Assembly: GCF_003182355.1 (NCBI RefSeq)
Contig: NZ_QGTW01000003.1
Coordinates: forward strand, 62,001-126,000
Direction: 5' to 3'
Source of the DNA: Cytobacillus oceanisediminis
Lineage (GTDB): Bacteria > Bacillota > Bacilli > Bacillales > Cytobacillaceae
DNA: 64,000 bases
Notes under the pieces: model-generated
The model's database searches: none
What the model saw: the letters and a program-made list of their open reading frames with translations, nothing else
Told to the model about the DNA's origin: nothing
Position numbers and translations under genes: made by a program
In this document: piece after piece, positions 42,901 through 51,460 of the stretch
How positions within the stretch are numbered: position 1 is the stretch's first letter
Layout: every line of letters starts with the position of its first letter

Positions 42901-43134
42901 TGTTAAAGCTCATTGTTGATTTTGGCACTCTGTTGATTAGAGCGGAAGGCACGAGACTCCGCGATGTATTCCCATTTCCTTCGTGAAGTGTTTATTCGAG
43001 GAAGCTCTTCCATAGTCCTGCGGGAGAAGCGAGTCAAAGGGAGACCCCACAGGCGCTGGACACCGAGGAGCGTAGGACGCCCGCGGTTCGCTGAGCTTCT
43101 TTTAGGGGAATCAACAGGCAAGTTTAACAGAGCT
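42901..43134 (+). repeat. Interspersed ~200-bp repeat, copy E
   Basis: A full-length copy in reverse orientation to C and D. It has GTTAAAGCTCATTGTTGATT at one end and CAACAGGCAAGTTTAACAGA at the other, with CCTGCGGGAG...ACCCCACAGG in the middle. It lies between dfrA and plsC. Confidence 0.85.
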
Positions 43135-43144
43135 ACAAAATAAA

Positions 43145-43173
43145 TAAAAGCAGCCCGCTTGAGAGCTGCTTTA
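43145..43173 (-). terminator. Terminator of thyA-dfrA
   Basis: The stem AAAGCAGC / GCTGCTTT with a 10-base loop lies just past the dfrA stop codon. Confidence 0.8.
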
Positions 43174-43177
43174 AGAG

Positions 43178-43663
43178 TTAAATTCTTTTATAAATAAGAA
43201 ATTCATACTCATATGGATTTTTTTCGTCCTTAAGACCCTTTTCCTTTGTAATGAGTTCCCAATCTGCCATATCTAATTCCGGGAAAAATGTATCCCCTTC
43301 AAATTGATCATAAATCATCGTTAAATATAGCCGATCAGCTGCGGGAAGAATGGCCTTAAAAATCTCTGCACCGCCAATGACAAAAATCTCATCCTCTTTC
43401 TCCCCGCTGTATTTAAGCAATTCTTCAATTGAATTTAAAACTGTACAGCCTTCGCACGTAAAGGTTTGGTTACGGGTAATCACAATGTTTTCCCTTCCTG
43501 GAAGCGGCCTTCCGATTGAATCCCAGGTTTTGCGTCCCATTGCAATTGGGTGCCCCATAGTAGTTCTTTTAAAAAACTTTAAGTCCTCAGGCAAATGCCA
43601 GGGAAGTTTATTGTCATTTCCAATTACGCGATTTTCATCCATCGCCCACATTAAAGAGATCAT
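43178..43663 (-). CDS. dfrA: Dihydrofolate reductase
   Basis: The 161-residue enzyme reduces dihydrofolate with NADPH. Recognisable parts are [49 protein letters not shown] and FVIGGAEIF. The catalytic acid is the Asp/Glu of the PEDLKFF helix. Its ATG overlaps the thyA stop (ATGA), with AAAGGGG inside thyA. The two genes supply thymidylate and regenerate folate as one unit, as in B. subtilis thyB-dfrA. Confidence 0.96.
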   Translation of the reverse strand: MISLMWAMDENRVIGNDNKLPWHLPEDLKFFKRTTMGHPIAMGRKTWDSIGRPLPGRENIVITRNQTFTCEGCTVLNSIEELLKYSGEKEDEIFVIGGAEIFKAILPAADRLYLTMIYDQFEGDTFFPELDMADWELITKEKGLKDEKNPYEYEFLIYKRI

Positions 43664-44454
43664 ACACTGACAACCCCTTTAATATGTGGATGGGGTTCAT
43701 ATCCTTCAAGTTGGAAATCGTCATATTTAAAGCCGAAGATATCCTTAACTGCAGGATTAATAATCAGTTTTGGAAGAGAGCGAGGGTCGCGGCTAAGCTG
43801 CAGATTCACCTGCTCAATATGATTCTGGTAGATATGCACATCGCCGAAGGTATGGACGAATTCACCAGGCTCCAGATCGCAAACCTGGGCAACCATCATC
43901 GTCAGCAAAGAATAGGATGCAATATTAAACGGCACGCCAAGAAATACGTCCGCCGATCTTTGGTAAAGCTGGCATGAAAGCTTACCGTCTGCAACATAAA
44001 ACTGGAACATGCAGTGGCACGGAGGCAAAGCCATTTTATCAAGCTCACCAACATTCCAGGCGTTAACAATCATTCTTCTGGAATCCGGGTTTGTTTTAAT
44101 CTGTTCAATCAGGCCGCTGATCTGATCAACTGTATTTCCATCAGCACCAGTCCAAGATCTCCACTGATGGCCATAAACCGGCCCGAGATTGCCTTCTTCG
44201 TCAGCCCATTCATTCCAAATTCGCACGCCATTTTCCTGAAGGTACTTGACATTTGTATCGCCATTTAAAAACCAAAGCAACTCATGGATAATGGATCTTA
44301 AATGCAATTTTTTCGTTGTAACCAGCGGAAAACCATCTTGCAGGTTAAAACGCATCTGGTAACCAAAGGTACTGATTGTGCCGGTACCCGTCCGGTCCTC
44401 TTTTTTTGTTCCATTTTCTAACACATGCTTACAAAGCTCCAAATACTGTTTCAT
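43660..44454 (-). CDS. thyA: Thymidylate synthase
   Basis: The 264-residue enzyme (E. coli type and length) methylates dUMP using methylene-tetrahydrofolate. The nucleophile is the Cys in [30 protein letters not shown] binds dUMP, and [11 protein letters not shown] and [12 protein letters not shown] carry the phosphate-binding arginines. It corresponds to B. subtilis ThyB. It is the first gene of the thyA-dfrA pair with an AAGGTTGGG site. Confidence 0.96.
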   Translation of the reverse strand: MKQYLELCKHVLENGTKKEDRTGTGTISTFGYQMRFNLQDGFPLVTTKKLHLRSIIHELLWFLNGDTNVKYLQENGVRIWNEWADEEGNLGPVYGHQWRSWTGADGNTVDQISGLIEQIKTNPDSRRMIVNAWNVGELDKMALPPCHCMFQFYVADGKLSCQLYQRSADVFLGVPFNIASYSLLTMMVAQVCDLEPGEFVHTFGDVHIYQNHIEQVNLQLSRDPRSLPKLIINPAVKDIFGFKYDDFQLEGYEPHPHIKGVVSV

Positions 44455-44559
44455 TTCAACCCAACCTTTTTTAAAATGCTTAATGCTATTGTACGGAAAC
44501 TTAACGAAAAAAACTAGCAGTTACATATAATGAATTAATATTGAATAGTCTGCAAACAA

Positions 44560-44588
44560 AGAAGCCCCTGCATGTAAACAGGGGAAAA
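44560..44588 (-). terminator. Terminator of the ATLF-like protease gene
   Basis: The stem CCCCTG / CAGGGG with an 8-base loop and CTTCTTTG tail on the minus strand lies just past the stop codon. Confidence 0.7.
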
Positions 44589-44589
44589 C

Positions 44590-45297
44590 TTATTTTAAAT
44601 TTTTTATAAAGTCATATGTTTTCGGTGCATTTGCCCTTAATATTTTTCGTGACTCTCCCCCGGTAAAATACATCGCAAAGGCTTCAGCGAAGTATTCCTC
44701 TGGGAATGTTAAAAAATAACTTTGTCCAGGAAATAGCTTGGACTTCTCTGCTTTCCACACGGCAAGAAATTTTTGGTTATAACGGATGCCGTTATAAACG
44801 TGCCGGTCTATTGAATGGGCAAGTTCATGCAGCTCCAGGTTAATGGACCCATGGCCTTTTCCCTTTTCACTGAAGCCGATTTTTACGAGGACCGTTTTAG
44901 CCCCCCCTATGCCAGGCACATCATCCCAGGTTGTATCGCTTTTATAGCCCCTGGGGATTACTCCCTCAAGATGCTGGGCAGTGGGGTTATCGGTCAATTT
45001 CCCAACAAATAATTTAACGGAGATACCTTCATCCTCAATTTTTGATAGCAGCGAAGCAGGCAGATTGTCCACTCTTGAAATCATATTTGAAGCCTCGGCT
45101 TCATCAAAAGCCTCCAAAGGCAAAATAAAAATATCGCCCAGCAGATCTGGCGAATTTAGAATGAGAGATTCTTTAAGTTTGGATGATTGAGGATAGTCTT
45201 TAAGTTTTATGCCGCCAAGGGCAGCCTGTGAATTCCCTAAAAGTGCAAGGGAAACAATCATTATAGTAAAAGTAAGGACCATTTTACGCATTATCAT
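44590..45297 (-). CDS. Secreted anthrax lethal factor-like/Pro-Pro endopeptidase-like metalloprotease
   Basis: This 235-residue protein has a cleavable signal peptide (about 1-26, ending in SQA). The catalytic domain carries HELAHSID with zinc histidines 157 and 161 and Glu158. A downstream EEYFAEAFAMYF block (200-211) supplies the third ligand, with a tyrosine at 194 a few residues before it. This is the layout of ATLF/PPEP proteins. C. difficile PPEP-1 and P. alvei PPEP-2 cut surface proteins between prolines to release cells from adhesion. No proline-rich substrate gene is adjacent here. It follows the TerD gene by 253 bases but has its own terminator. Confidence 0.85.
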   Translation of the reverse strand: MIMRKMVLTFTIMIVSLALLGNSQAALGGIKLKDYPQSSKLKESLILNSPDLLGDIFILPLEAFDEAEASNMISRVDNLPASLLSKIEDEGISVKLFVGKLTDNPTAQHLEGVIPRGYKSDTTWDDVPGIGGAKTVLVKIGFSEKGKGHGSINLELHELAHSIDRHVYNGIRYNQKFLAVWKAEKSKLFPGQSYFLTFPEEYFAEAFAMYFTGGESRKILRANAPKTYDFIKNLK

Positions 45298-45495
45298 TAT
45301 CCCTTCTGCAATTCTAAGATGTATAAAATATGAGCAACAGGGCTTTGCGGGATGTTAAGAAGGTTCAGGTAACTGCCTGCAAGGAGAAAAATCGAATGAA
45401 TTTTCTATGATTAACGTCCTAATACTCTATTAAAATTATAACATATGAAGAATCAATTTGAAGGAAACAAATCATGGGAAAATTAAGCGAAAATT

Positions 45496-45530
45496 CAAAA
45501 AGGACCCGGCTGAATAGCGGGTCCTTTTAA
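45496..45530 (-). terminator. Terminator of the first Ter block
   Basis: The stem AAAAGGACCCG / CGGGTCCTTTT with a T-rich minus-strand tail lies just past the terD stop codon at 45551. Confidence 0.85.
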
Positions 45531-45550
45531 GTTATATTATTTAGATATTA

Positions 45551-46162
45551 TTAAGTATATGAACGAACAACATCGGAAAGTCCTGGTGATGCCGTGCCAG
45601 TTCCAACAGCAGCAAACTTCCAATCACTTCCATGACGGTAAATCTCTCCAACAATCAAACTAGTTTTTCCGCTATAGTCATCTGTGAGGTTGTAATGGAT
45701 CAATTCCTGTTTGTTGGAAGAATTTACAACACGAATAAAGGCATTTTGAATCATTCCGAAATGCTGCTTCCTTTTTACGCTATCATAAATGTTTACAACA
45801 AAAACCATCTTGTGGATATGTGCTGGCACTCTGCTTAGATCAATCATTACCTGTTCGTCATCGCCGTCTCCATCTCCGGTGAGATTATCTCCCGTATGCT
45901 GGACACTTCCGTCTCCGCTTCTTAAGTTTCCAAAATAAATGACGTCACTGTTGTTTCTTAGCTTCCCATTTTCACCAAGCATAATAACAGAAGCGTCGCA
46001 GTCGATGTTCGCACCGCCGCCTCCGCCAAATAGTGATCCAAGAAGCCCGCCGCCTCCGCGGTTTTGAACAGGATCCCAGCCCAATCCTACCATTATTTTA
46101 GAAAGTCCTGGATTTCCTTTTGTTAAGTCGACGCGCTGTCCTTTTTGCAAGTTAATTGCCAT
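45551..46162 (-). CDS. TerD-family calcium-binding stress protein (glycine-rich insert)
   Basis: The 203-residue cytosolic protein begins with the TerD signature LQKGQRVDLTK and contains the two calcium-binding acidic loops, NIDCDASVIML and TGDNLTGDGDGDDEQ. A Gly-rich insert (about 35-52, GGGGLLGSLFGGGGG) separates the first strands, which is uncommon. It is third in the block yceG-telA-terD, which reads leftward from an ECF-type promoter near 49.16 kb. TerD proteins act with TerC and others in tellurite and envelope-stress resistance by unclear means. Confidence 0.9.
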   Translation of the reverse strand: MAINLQKGQRVDLTKGNPGLSKIMVGLGWDPVQNRGGGGLLGSLFGGGGGANIDCDASVIMLGENGKLRNNSDVIYFGNLRSGDGSVQHTGDNLTGDGDGDDEQVMIDLSRVPAHIHKMVFVVNIYDSVKRKQHFGMIQNAFIRVVNSSNKQELIHYNLTDDYSGKTSLIVGEIYRHGSDWKFAAVGTGTASPGLSDVVRSYT

Positions 46163-46214
46163 AACAATTCCACCTCATTAATATATTTTCTATTTATCAA
46201 AATGAGCAGTCAGG

Positions 46215-47321
46215 TTAACCTTGCTGCTTCATTTTTTTAAAATTTTCCTGAAGCTGCTCAAGCCTTCTCGTACCTTCTTGTCGCAAGCGCTTGTTTTCTT
46301 CTTCGATTGATTTTGTCTCCTGCATGCCCTTCATGATAATATTCCAGGATTCCTCAATTGTCTCGATCTTAATGCTTGGGCCGCCAGCCAGACGTGCGAT
46401 ATCTGCACTTTGGTTTGAAATGTTTTGGGCATTGCGCACAAGCATTTCGTTGGTCCTTCTATCAAGCTCGCTCATAGAATCTGCAACAAGCTTTTGCCTT
46501 TTTGCGGCAACTGCCTGGATAAGGCCGTTCTTAAAGATTGGAATGGTCGTAACAAATGCTGAATTAATTTTTCCAATTAGCTTTGTATTCCCTCTTTGCA
46601 GGAGACGAATTTGCGGTGCTGTTTGCAGGGCAACCATCTTTGCCATTTCAAGATCGTAAACTCTTTGTTCCAGCAGCTCAATGGCGTTTCTTAAAGTATC
46701 AAGCTGCATGGATGCCATTTGATCGCCTTGGGCAGCCCGGGCTTCAAGCTGTGAAAGCTGATTGGCCTTAAGTTCATCAGCTTTCATTTGCCCGGCAACA
46801 GCGTACTTCTCAAGCGTTAAATAGTACTGGTAATTCTGCTCATACATTTGTTCCAGCATGGTAGTGGAATCTACCATTTCATTTTGGTATTTGGAAATTT
46901 CAACATAGACTTTGTCAATTTCCTGTCCCATTGTCTGATATTTTCCAAAAAGCTTCTCAATCATTTTTTCTCCACGCTTGAAAAGCTTTCCAAATAGCCC
47001 TTTAGAACCTTGCTCAAAATCCTTTTTATCGAATTTGTCCATAATCTTGCCAAGCTGCTTTAATAGCTCACCAGAATCTTCTACTTTCGTGGATCGCATA
47101 TTGCTTAAAATTTGATCAGAAAAGCGGGAGATTTGGACAGCAGGCTCTTTACCGAATTCCAGGATCTGAATCTGGTCCCTCTCATCAATGGATCTGGCCA
47201 AATTTTGCACTTCGGGCTCCTGCCTTAATGCCAGCTTAATTTCAGACACCTTATTTTCAGTTAATTTGTCATCCTGAACCTGGGTTGTTAAATTTAAATC
47301 TGTTTGCTGAGTCGGATTCAT
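46215..47321 (-). CDS. telA: TelA-family toxic-anion resistance protein
   Basis: The product has 368 residues from MNPTQQTDLNL; AAAGGGTGA precedes this ATG. It is almost entirely helical and coiled-coil (for example VYVEISKYQNEMVDSTTMLEQ-like) and has no membrane segment. The motif region LVADSMSELDRRTNEMLVRN and IETIEESWNIIMKGM identify TelA/YceH. It directly follows the yceG-like gene (the intervening stop is next to its start). It belongs to the Ter system, where TelA associates with TerC/TerD complexes at the membrane. Confidence 0.9.
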   Translation of the reverse strand: MNPTQQTDLNLTTQVQDDKLTENKVSEIKLALRQEPEVQNLARSIDERDQIQILEFGKEPAVQISRFSDQILSNMRSTKVEDSGELLKQLGKIMDKFDKKDFEQGSKGLFGKLFKRGEKMIEKLFGKYQTMGQEIDKVYVEISKYQNEMVDSTTMLEQMYEQNYQYYLTLEKYAVAGQMKADELKANQLSQLEARAAQGDQMASMQLDTLRNAIELLEQRVYDLEMAKMVALQTAPQIRLLQRGNTKLIGKINSAFVTTIPIFKNGLIQAVAAKRQKLVADSMSELDRRTNEMLVRNAQNISNQSADIARLAGGPSIKIETIEESWNIIMKGMQETKSIEEENKRLRQEGTRRLEQLQENFKKMKQQG

Positions 47322-47323
47322 TT

Positions 47324-48967
47324 TCAATCACCCTTTAAATTTTTTAATAATCCTTGAAAGAGGACCTTCTTCAGAAAAGAAGGCTCTTTAAATTCCTGTT
47401 CAAAAACAACATCCTCCAGCCAGTGGACATCATATAGACCTTCGGCAATGAAATTTTCAATATCGTTATGTCCGGGGGGATTATATAACACAATATCCAG
47501 CCCGAATTGATTTAGGAGCAATAGAAGTGCTGCGTCGGTTCTTACCATGGTCCCATTCAGCTCATTGTTGTATAGAATGATCTTTGGAACGTCCTGAGAA
47601 TAATCAAATTGCTGCATTAGCTTTAATATGCTTGGAGGAATCTGCATGCTTTGGGTAAAGAGATAAATTTTCAGCTCCTCTTCCGATTCTTGGGGGAGGG
47701 GCTTTAAATATGGACGGGCACAAATATTTCTTATTGCCATCGCTATTCCGTTTTGCAGCCCGGTAGGCAGATGCTGATATTTCCAATAGTGGGCACCCGC
47801 CATTTTTTCAGGATCAAGCAGCCCTTCACTGTCCAAGGCACTTCGGTAATGGAAACGAAAATCATTATTAACGCTGTTTGTAAAAGGGAACCTTCTGATC
47901 AATAAACTTTGCTCATACTGGCTTATTGTTTGGATCCGATCCCAGTACTCCTTCCGGTTTTTGCTTAAACCTTGAATTTTCGCAAAAACCGAAGGAATGA
48001 TGACCCGCCCTTCTTTCACTTCAAAACTGGGCCGGATCATGGCCTTCTCTTTTATTAAAATAAATAATTCATCATAGGTGGTTTTTAATGTGACAGAAGA
48101 AGGTGTATAATCCCGGAGCTGCCATGGTTTATACAATCCGGAGCCCTCATGGTTCAGGATGGTTTCTATTTCCCTTGATGCTCTGTAGGCAACTGTTGCG
48201 CTCCTTCTCCTCTTTTCTTTCGGAAAAGGCTCGGGCTTCTTCTTCTCTGGATAATGATGGACAAATGACTCCTGGATGTCTGTACCCACTTTTGCAAGAA
48301 GGTCCTCGCCGGATGGAGAAAAATATATAATGTCGCATCCAAGACTTAGCAAGTAGTACAAAAAATATAAATGGCTCTTTTTCCCATCGCCGAACCATAG
48401 GATTTTAGGCATGGCATTTTCGGGATCAGTTTCCGCTATCTCTTGTCCAAGATGGTTGAAGGACCACTTTATGACATCGACCAGTACCCGGCGAATTTCC
48501 TGATTCTTCAAACCATCCGGTTCACTTTCAGAAAACAGCTGCAGCATTTTGATCATTGCTTCTCTTATTTTTCTGTGCAAGGAAGGTACTGGCGATTTCA
48601 TCAGAAGCTGTTCGCCATCAAGAAAAGCAGCAAATCGGTTTATGGATAAATTTTGCTCTCGGTTAATATTCAGTACCTTTTGGATCGCTTGAAATTGCTG
48701 ATTGTTTATTGTTTTATCAAGATGGTCTTCACTTAAAAGCAACAGGCCAGCACCCTCTGTGTGGATAAGGTCGAACAGGCGATTATAATAATCGTCTTCG
48801 TCCAAAGGAATTCCGAGAAATCGGGCAACAATTTGTCCGACATGGAGTATGTGCTGTTCCTCAGAAAAATTCTCCCTCTCATGATTGGGCTGTTTCAGCT
48901 GTGAAAGCCAGTTTTCATATGTAACCTGCAGCATGTGAGCTTTAATTTGACTATATGATGGGTTCAT
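47324..48967 (-). CDS. yceG: YceG-like component of the Ter stress system
   Basis: The 547-residue soluble protein matches the YceG family by order and context (yceG before telA/yceH in B. subtilis). Readable features include PKILWFGDGKKSHLYFLYYL, LGCDIIYFSPSGEDL and PKIILYNNELNGTMVRTDAALL. The two similar halves suggest two nucleotide- or glycan-handling Rossmann-like domains, though no catalytic motif is certain. It is the first gene of the leftward block and is preceded by AGAGGGAAGGG and a candidate ECF promoter about 180 bases upstream. Confidence 0.8.
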   Translation of the reverse strand: MNPSYSQIKAHMLQVTYENWLSQLKQPNHERENFSEEQHILHVGQIVARFLGIPLDEDDYYNRLFDLIHTEGAGLLLLSEDHLDKTINNQQFQAIQKVLNINREQNLSINRFAAFLDGEQLLMKSPVPSLHRKIREAMIKMLQLFSESEPDGLKNQEIRRVLVDVIKWSFNHLGQEIAETDPENAMPKILWFGDGKKSHLYFLYYLLSLGCDIIYFSPSGEDLLAKVGTDIQESFVHHYPEKKKPEPFPKEKRRRSATVAYRASREIETILNHEGSGLYKPWQLRDYTPSSVTLKTTYDELFILIKEKAMIRPSFEVKEGRVIIPSVFAKIQGLSKNRKEYWDRIQTISQYEQSLLIRRFPFTNSVNNDFRFHYRSALDSEGLLDPEKMAGAHYWKYQHLPTGLQNGIAMAIRNICARPYLKPLPQESEEELKIYLFTQSMQIPPSILKLMQQFDYSQDVPKIILYNNELNGTMVRTDAALLLLLNQFGLDIVLYNPPGHNDIENFIAEGLYDVHWLEDVVFEQEFKEPSFLKKVLFQGLLKNLKGD

Positions 48968-49144
48968 TTATATCCCTTCCCTCTATGAGCGAAAGATGGC
49001 TTAACATTATTTAAAACTAGTAAATCAGCGCCTTTCCACCAAAGCGCCCGTGCTGGCTTAAATAAAAGCCGGCTGAAATATGTAAACTTATTACCATCAT
49101 ATCATAGGTATGTAAGCTTTTTCTAAATTAGATTTACTTTCTTC

Positions 49145-49171
49145 TACGAAGTAACAGAGAAAAAAGTTTCA
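49145..49171 (-). promoter_or_regulatory. Candidate ECF sigma promoter of the yceG-telA-terD block
   Basis: The minus strand reads TGAAAC, 17 bases, CGTA. The elements match the sigma-W type (TGAAAC-N16-CGTA) apart from one extra spacer base. It lies about 180 bp before the yceG start. Confidence 0.6.
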
Positions 49172-49299
49172 TTTTAGCTAAATAATCATTGATTCCTGGT
49201 AAGTTAAAGTTTTATTTCCAGACCCTCCAAATGGCCGTTTTCACCTTTATTCCCGTCCCAGCATAAATTGGAGTACCCCGCAGAAGAAGGTGAGTTAGT

Positions 49300-49548
49300 A
49301 TGAGGCTGCTTTTTGGAAGAGCAAGATATCGAGGTATGGAAGATGATTTGGATATCATTAAAAATGTTTTGTGCTCAAGTTCTTTTGTTTTCTTGGACGT
49401 CTTTTTTTGGTCTTTTCTTCTGGCAATGCTTACTTTTTCGCTGCATCAATCCCTCGCTATTGGCAGTTTAATATTTATAGGGGCTAATACGTTTGGCTTC
49501 TGCTTGTTTTTAGTTTTAAAAAAGTGGCTGGGGGACCAGCCGGATTAA
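49300..49548 (+). CDS. 82-residue membrane protein between the two Ter blocks
   Basis: The ATG follows AAGGTGAG by about 6 bases. The protein has two hydrophobic helices (about 28-48 and 52-72). It is encoded opposite to the Ter genes, and its TAA stop is shared in place with the stop of the HAD gene (overlapping TTAA). No family was recognised. It splits the Ter cluster into two transcription blocks. Confidence 0.6.
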   Translation: MRLLFGRARYRGMEDDLDIIKNVLCSSSFVFLDVFFWSFLLAMLTFSLHQSLAIGSLIFIGANTFGFCLFLVLKKWLGDQPD

Positions 49549-50339
49549 ATTTTTTGCTTAATATTGTTCAATATGTCAGCAAGAATTTCTTCACCGGCTT
49601 TAACTCCCCTGTTTTTGGAAATTTTATATGGAAGGCAAAGTGAGCTGTATTTGACAAGCTCCCCATGGTTTGGCACATACGGATAATCGCAAAACTGCAG
49701 AAAATCATGGTCAAGCACTGAATCCCCCGCTCCATAAACAGAGCTTATCCCTTCCCGGTCCTTGATAAACTTCACTGCCTCGCCTTTACATATTGGGTTA
49801 GGCATAAAATAAAGCTTTCGGCCCTGCAGGGAAACTTTCCAACCAAAGGATTCAGCCATACTGCTTAAAATGCCCTTGGCTTCACTTGTTATTTTCTCGC
49901 TCAAAATATAATAAAAGAAAAGGTTATCAGCTGCTTTAAGGGTCCCGTTCAACTCATATCCTTTCGTTTTTTCTACCATATCCTCAAAAATGGCACACTC
50001 GGTCTTTAAACGATCCCGGACAATTGCCGCCCATTCCTCCATCGGGTTCCCATGAAAATGAATATTTGCCCCATTCGATGTAATAGCGTAAGGTACCGGA
50101 ATATCTTCCTGAAAAATAAATACCCGGTTAAATTGTTCGTAAGTTCTTGTAGTAACAGGAACAAAGAGCATTTGAGAACAGATCTCTTTTAATTTCCCGT
50201 GTGCCTGCTTTGTCATGAAGGCAATTTCCTGTCCGTCTTTGCGCTCAACCCCTACTAAGCTGCCTCTGCCGGGATGTCCTAAATCAGCGAGTGCCCTGTC
50301 AGAATAAATAAGTGTTCTGTCCAAATCCGATGCAAACAT
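49545..50339 (-). CDS. HAD-superfamily phosphatase of the Ter biosynthetic module
   Basis: The product has 264 residues from MFASDLDRTL. The catalytic Asp is in DLDRTL (motif I), Thr in VPVTTRT (II), Lys in PICKGEAV (III) and Asp in GAGDSVLDHDF (IV). It is a Cof/SPP-type HAD with a C2 cap. A GTG start two codons earlier would overlap the StiP stop. Comparative genomic work predicts that HAD phosphatases in this module dephosphorylate a nucleoside-like intermediate. It is last in the block citE-PRTase-stiP-HAD. Confidence 0.85.
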   Translation of the reverse strand: MFASDLDRTLIYSDRALADLGHPGRGSLVGVERKDGQEIAFMTKQAHGKLKEICSQMLFVPVTTRTYEQFNRVFIFQEDIPVPYAITSNGANIHFHGNPMEEWAAIVRDRLKTECAIFEDMVEKTKGYELNGTLKAADNLFFYYILSEKITSEAKGILSSMAESFGWKVSLQGRKLYFMPNPICKGEAVKFIKDREGISSVYGAGDSVLDHDFLQFCDYPYVPNHGELVKYSSLCLPYKISKNRGVKAGEEILADILNNIKQKI

Positions 50340-50341
50340 TA

Positions 50342-51460
50342 TCACTGTTCTTTCCCCGCCTTTTTAATTAATCCGCAGCAGGTGTAACTCATGTTGGGAT
50401 ATTGGATAATCTCAACATTGCGCTCCACGGCCAGCATTACAATATGGCGGACATAGGGACTCTCCGGGTCTTTCATCAGAATTTTCCAAGGAAGCCTTCT
50501 GAGAAGAACCCTAGTTGTCTCCCCAACACCAGGCTTTACAAAATTAATCGATTCAATTTTAAATTCTTCTTTAATTTCCCGGATCTCTTCCATTCCCTGA
50601 AAGGTTGCTTCCCCTGGGTTTTCCATTAGGACTGCCGCTCTTTCTGCAGCTTCTTGCTTAATGGATTGAAACTCATTTCCTACAGCTGAAAGATATTCAT
50701 TCGAAACATCCGCACTCTCCAGCTCTTTATAATATTTGGCACCATGAAAATCACTAGGACCGATTAAGTTATTATTTAAAACAGTTCTGCTTACCAGCCC
50801 GGAAACTGTCGAGTTTAGGCAGGCACTTGGGATTAAAAAGTCTTCCCTGGTCCCATAAAGAGTTGTGCAATGCCCAGGATCTGCAAGGACGGCCAATGTA
50901 TCGTCCAGCAAAACACCGTGAGTTTCATAGAACCCCTTGCAAGCCTTGGTCAATTCTATCGAAATAGCCCCTTTTCCCGTCCAGCCGTCAACAAATTGTA
51001 TATTTTTTCCGGGGTGAGTTTTTAAAATATGTTTAATTGCGTTTTCGTCAATTCCCCTGTCCCGGATAATTGATATGCTGTAATGCGGCAGGTTTACCCC
51101 ATAGATTTCAGAAAGATACCGTTTTATTAAAATGCCAACCGGCGTACCTGCTCTTGCTAGTGAAACTAAAACCGTATTTTCACCTTTTAGTCTCCATATC
51201 TGTTCAGAAACAATGCCCGTGCACAAGGCTACTTTTCGTTTGTACTCTACAAGTGTTTCCCTGAAAATGCTAAGGTAATTTTCGGGAGGCTGGTACTCAA
51301 TTGGCAGTGTTTCACTGTAATGCTGGCCGGACTGAATATTTTTTTCCCTTTGCTCAATTGTTCCCTCAAGAGAAAAGCTGCTTAAATCCTTTAATAAAAA
51401 AACGACATCACTCTCACTATATGAACCAAATTGATTCTTTTGATCTGCAGCTCTAGTCAA
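50342..51460 (-). CDS. stiP: StiP/PRTase-like enzyme with C-terminal Pelota RNA-binding domain
   Basis: The product has 372 residues when started at TTG 6 bases after GGAGGTG; an ATG five codons earlier is inside that site. The N-terminal domain has a PRTase-like loop FVDGWTGKGAI and ARAGTPVGI, annotated in databases as StiP cysteine protease or PRTase. The C-terminal 70 residues (VLLRRLPWKILM, HIVMLAVERNVEIIQYPNMS) resemble a Pelota/L7Ae RNA-binding fold. It overlaps the PRTase gene by a few bases, so translation is coupled. The function is only predicted. Confidence 0.75.
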   Translation of the reverse strand: MTRAADQKNQFGSYSESDVVFLLKDLSSFSLEGTIEQREKNIQSGQHYSETLPIEYQPPENYLSIFRETLVEYKRKVALCTGIVSEQIWRLKGENTVLVSLARAGTPVGILIKRYLSEIYGVNLPHYSISIIRDRGIDENAIKHILKTHPGKNIQFVDGWTGKGAISIELTKACKGFYETHGVLLDDTLAVLADPGHCTTLYGTREDFLIPSACLNSTVSGLVSRTVLNNNLIGPSDFHGAKYYKELESADVSNEYLSAVGNEFQSIKQEAAERAAVLMENPGEATFQGMEEIREIKEEFKIESINFVKPGVGETTRVLLRRLPWKILMKDPESPYVRHIVMLAVERNVEIIQYPNMSYTCCGLIKKAGKEQ

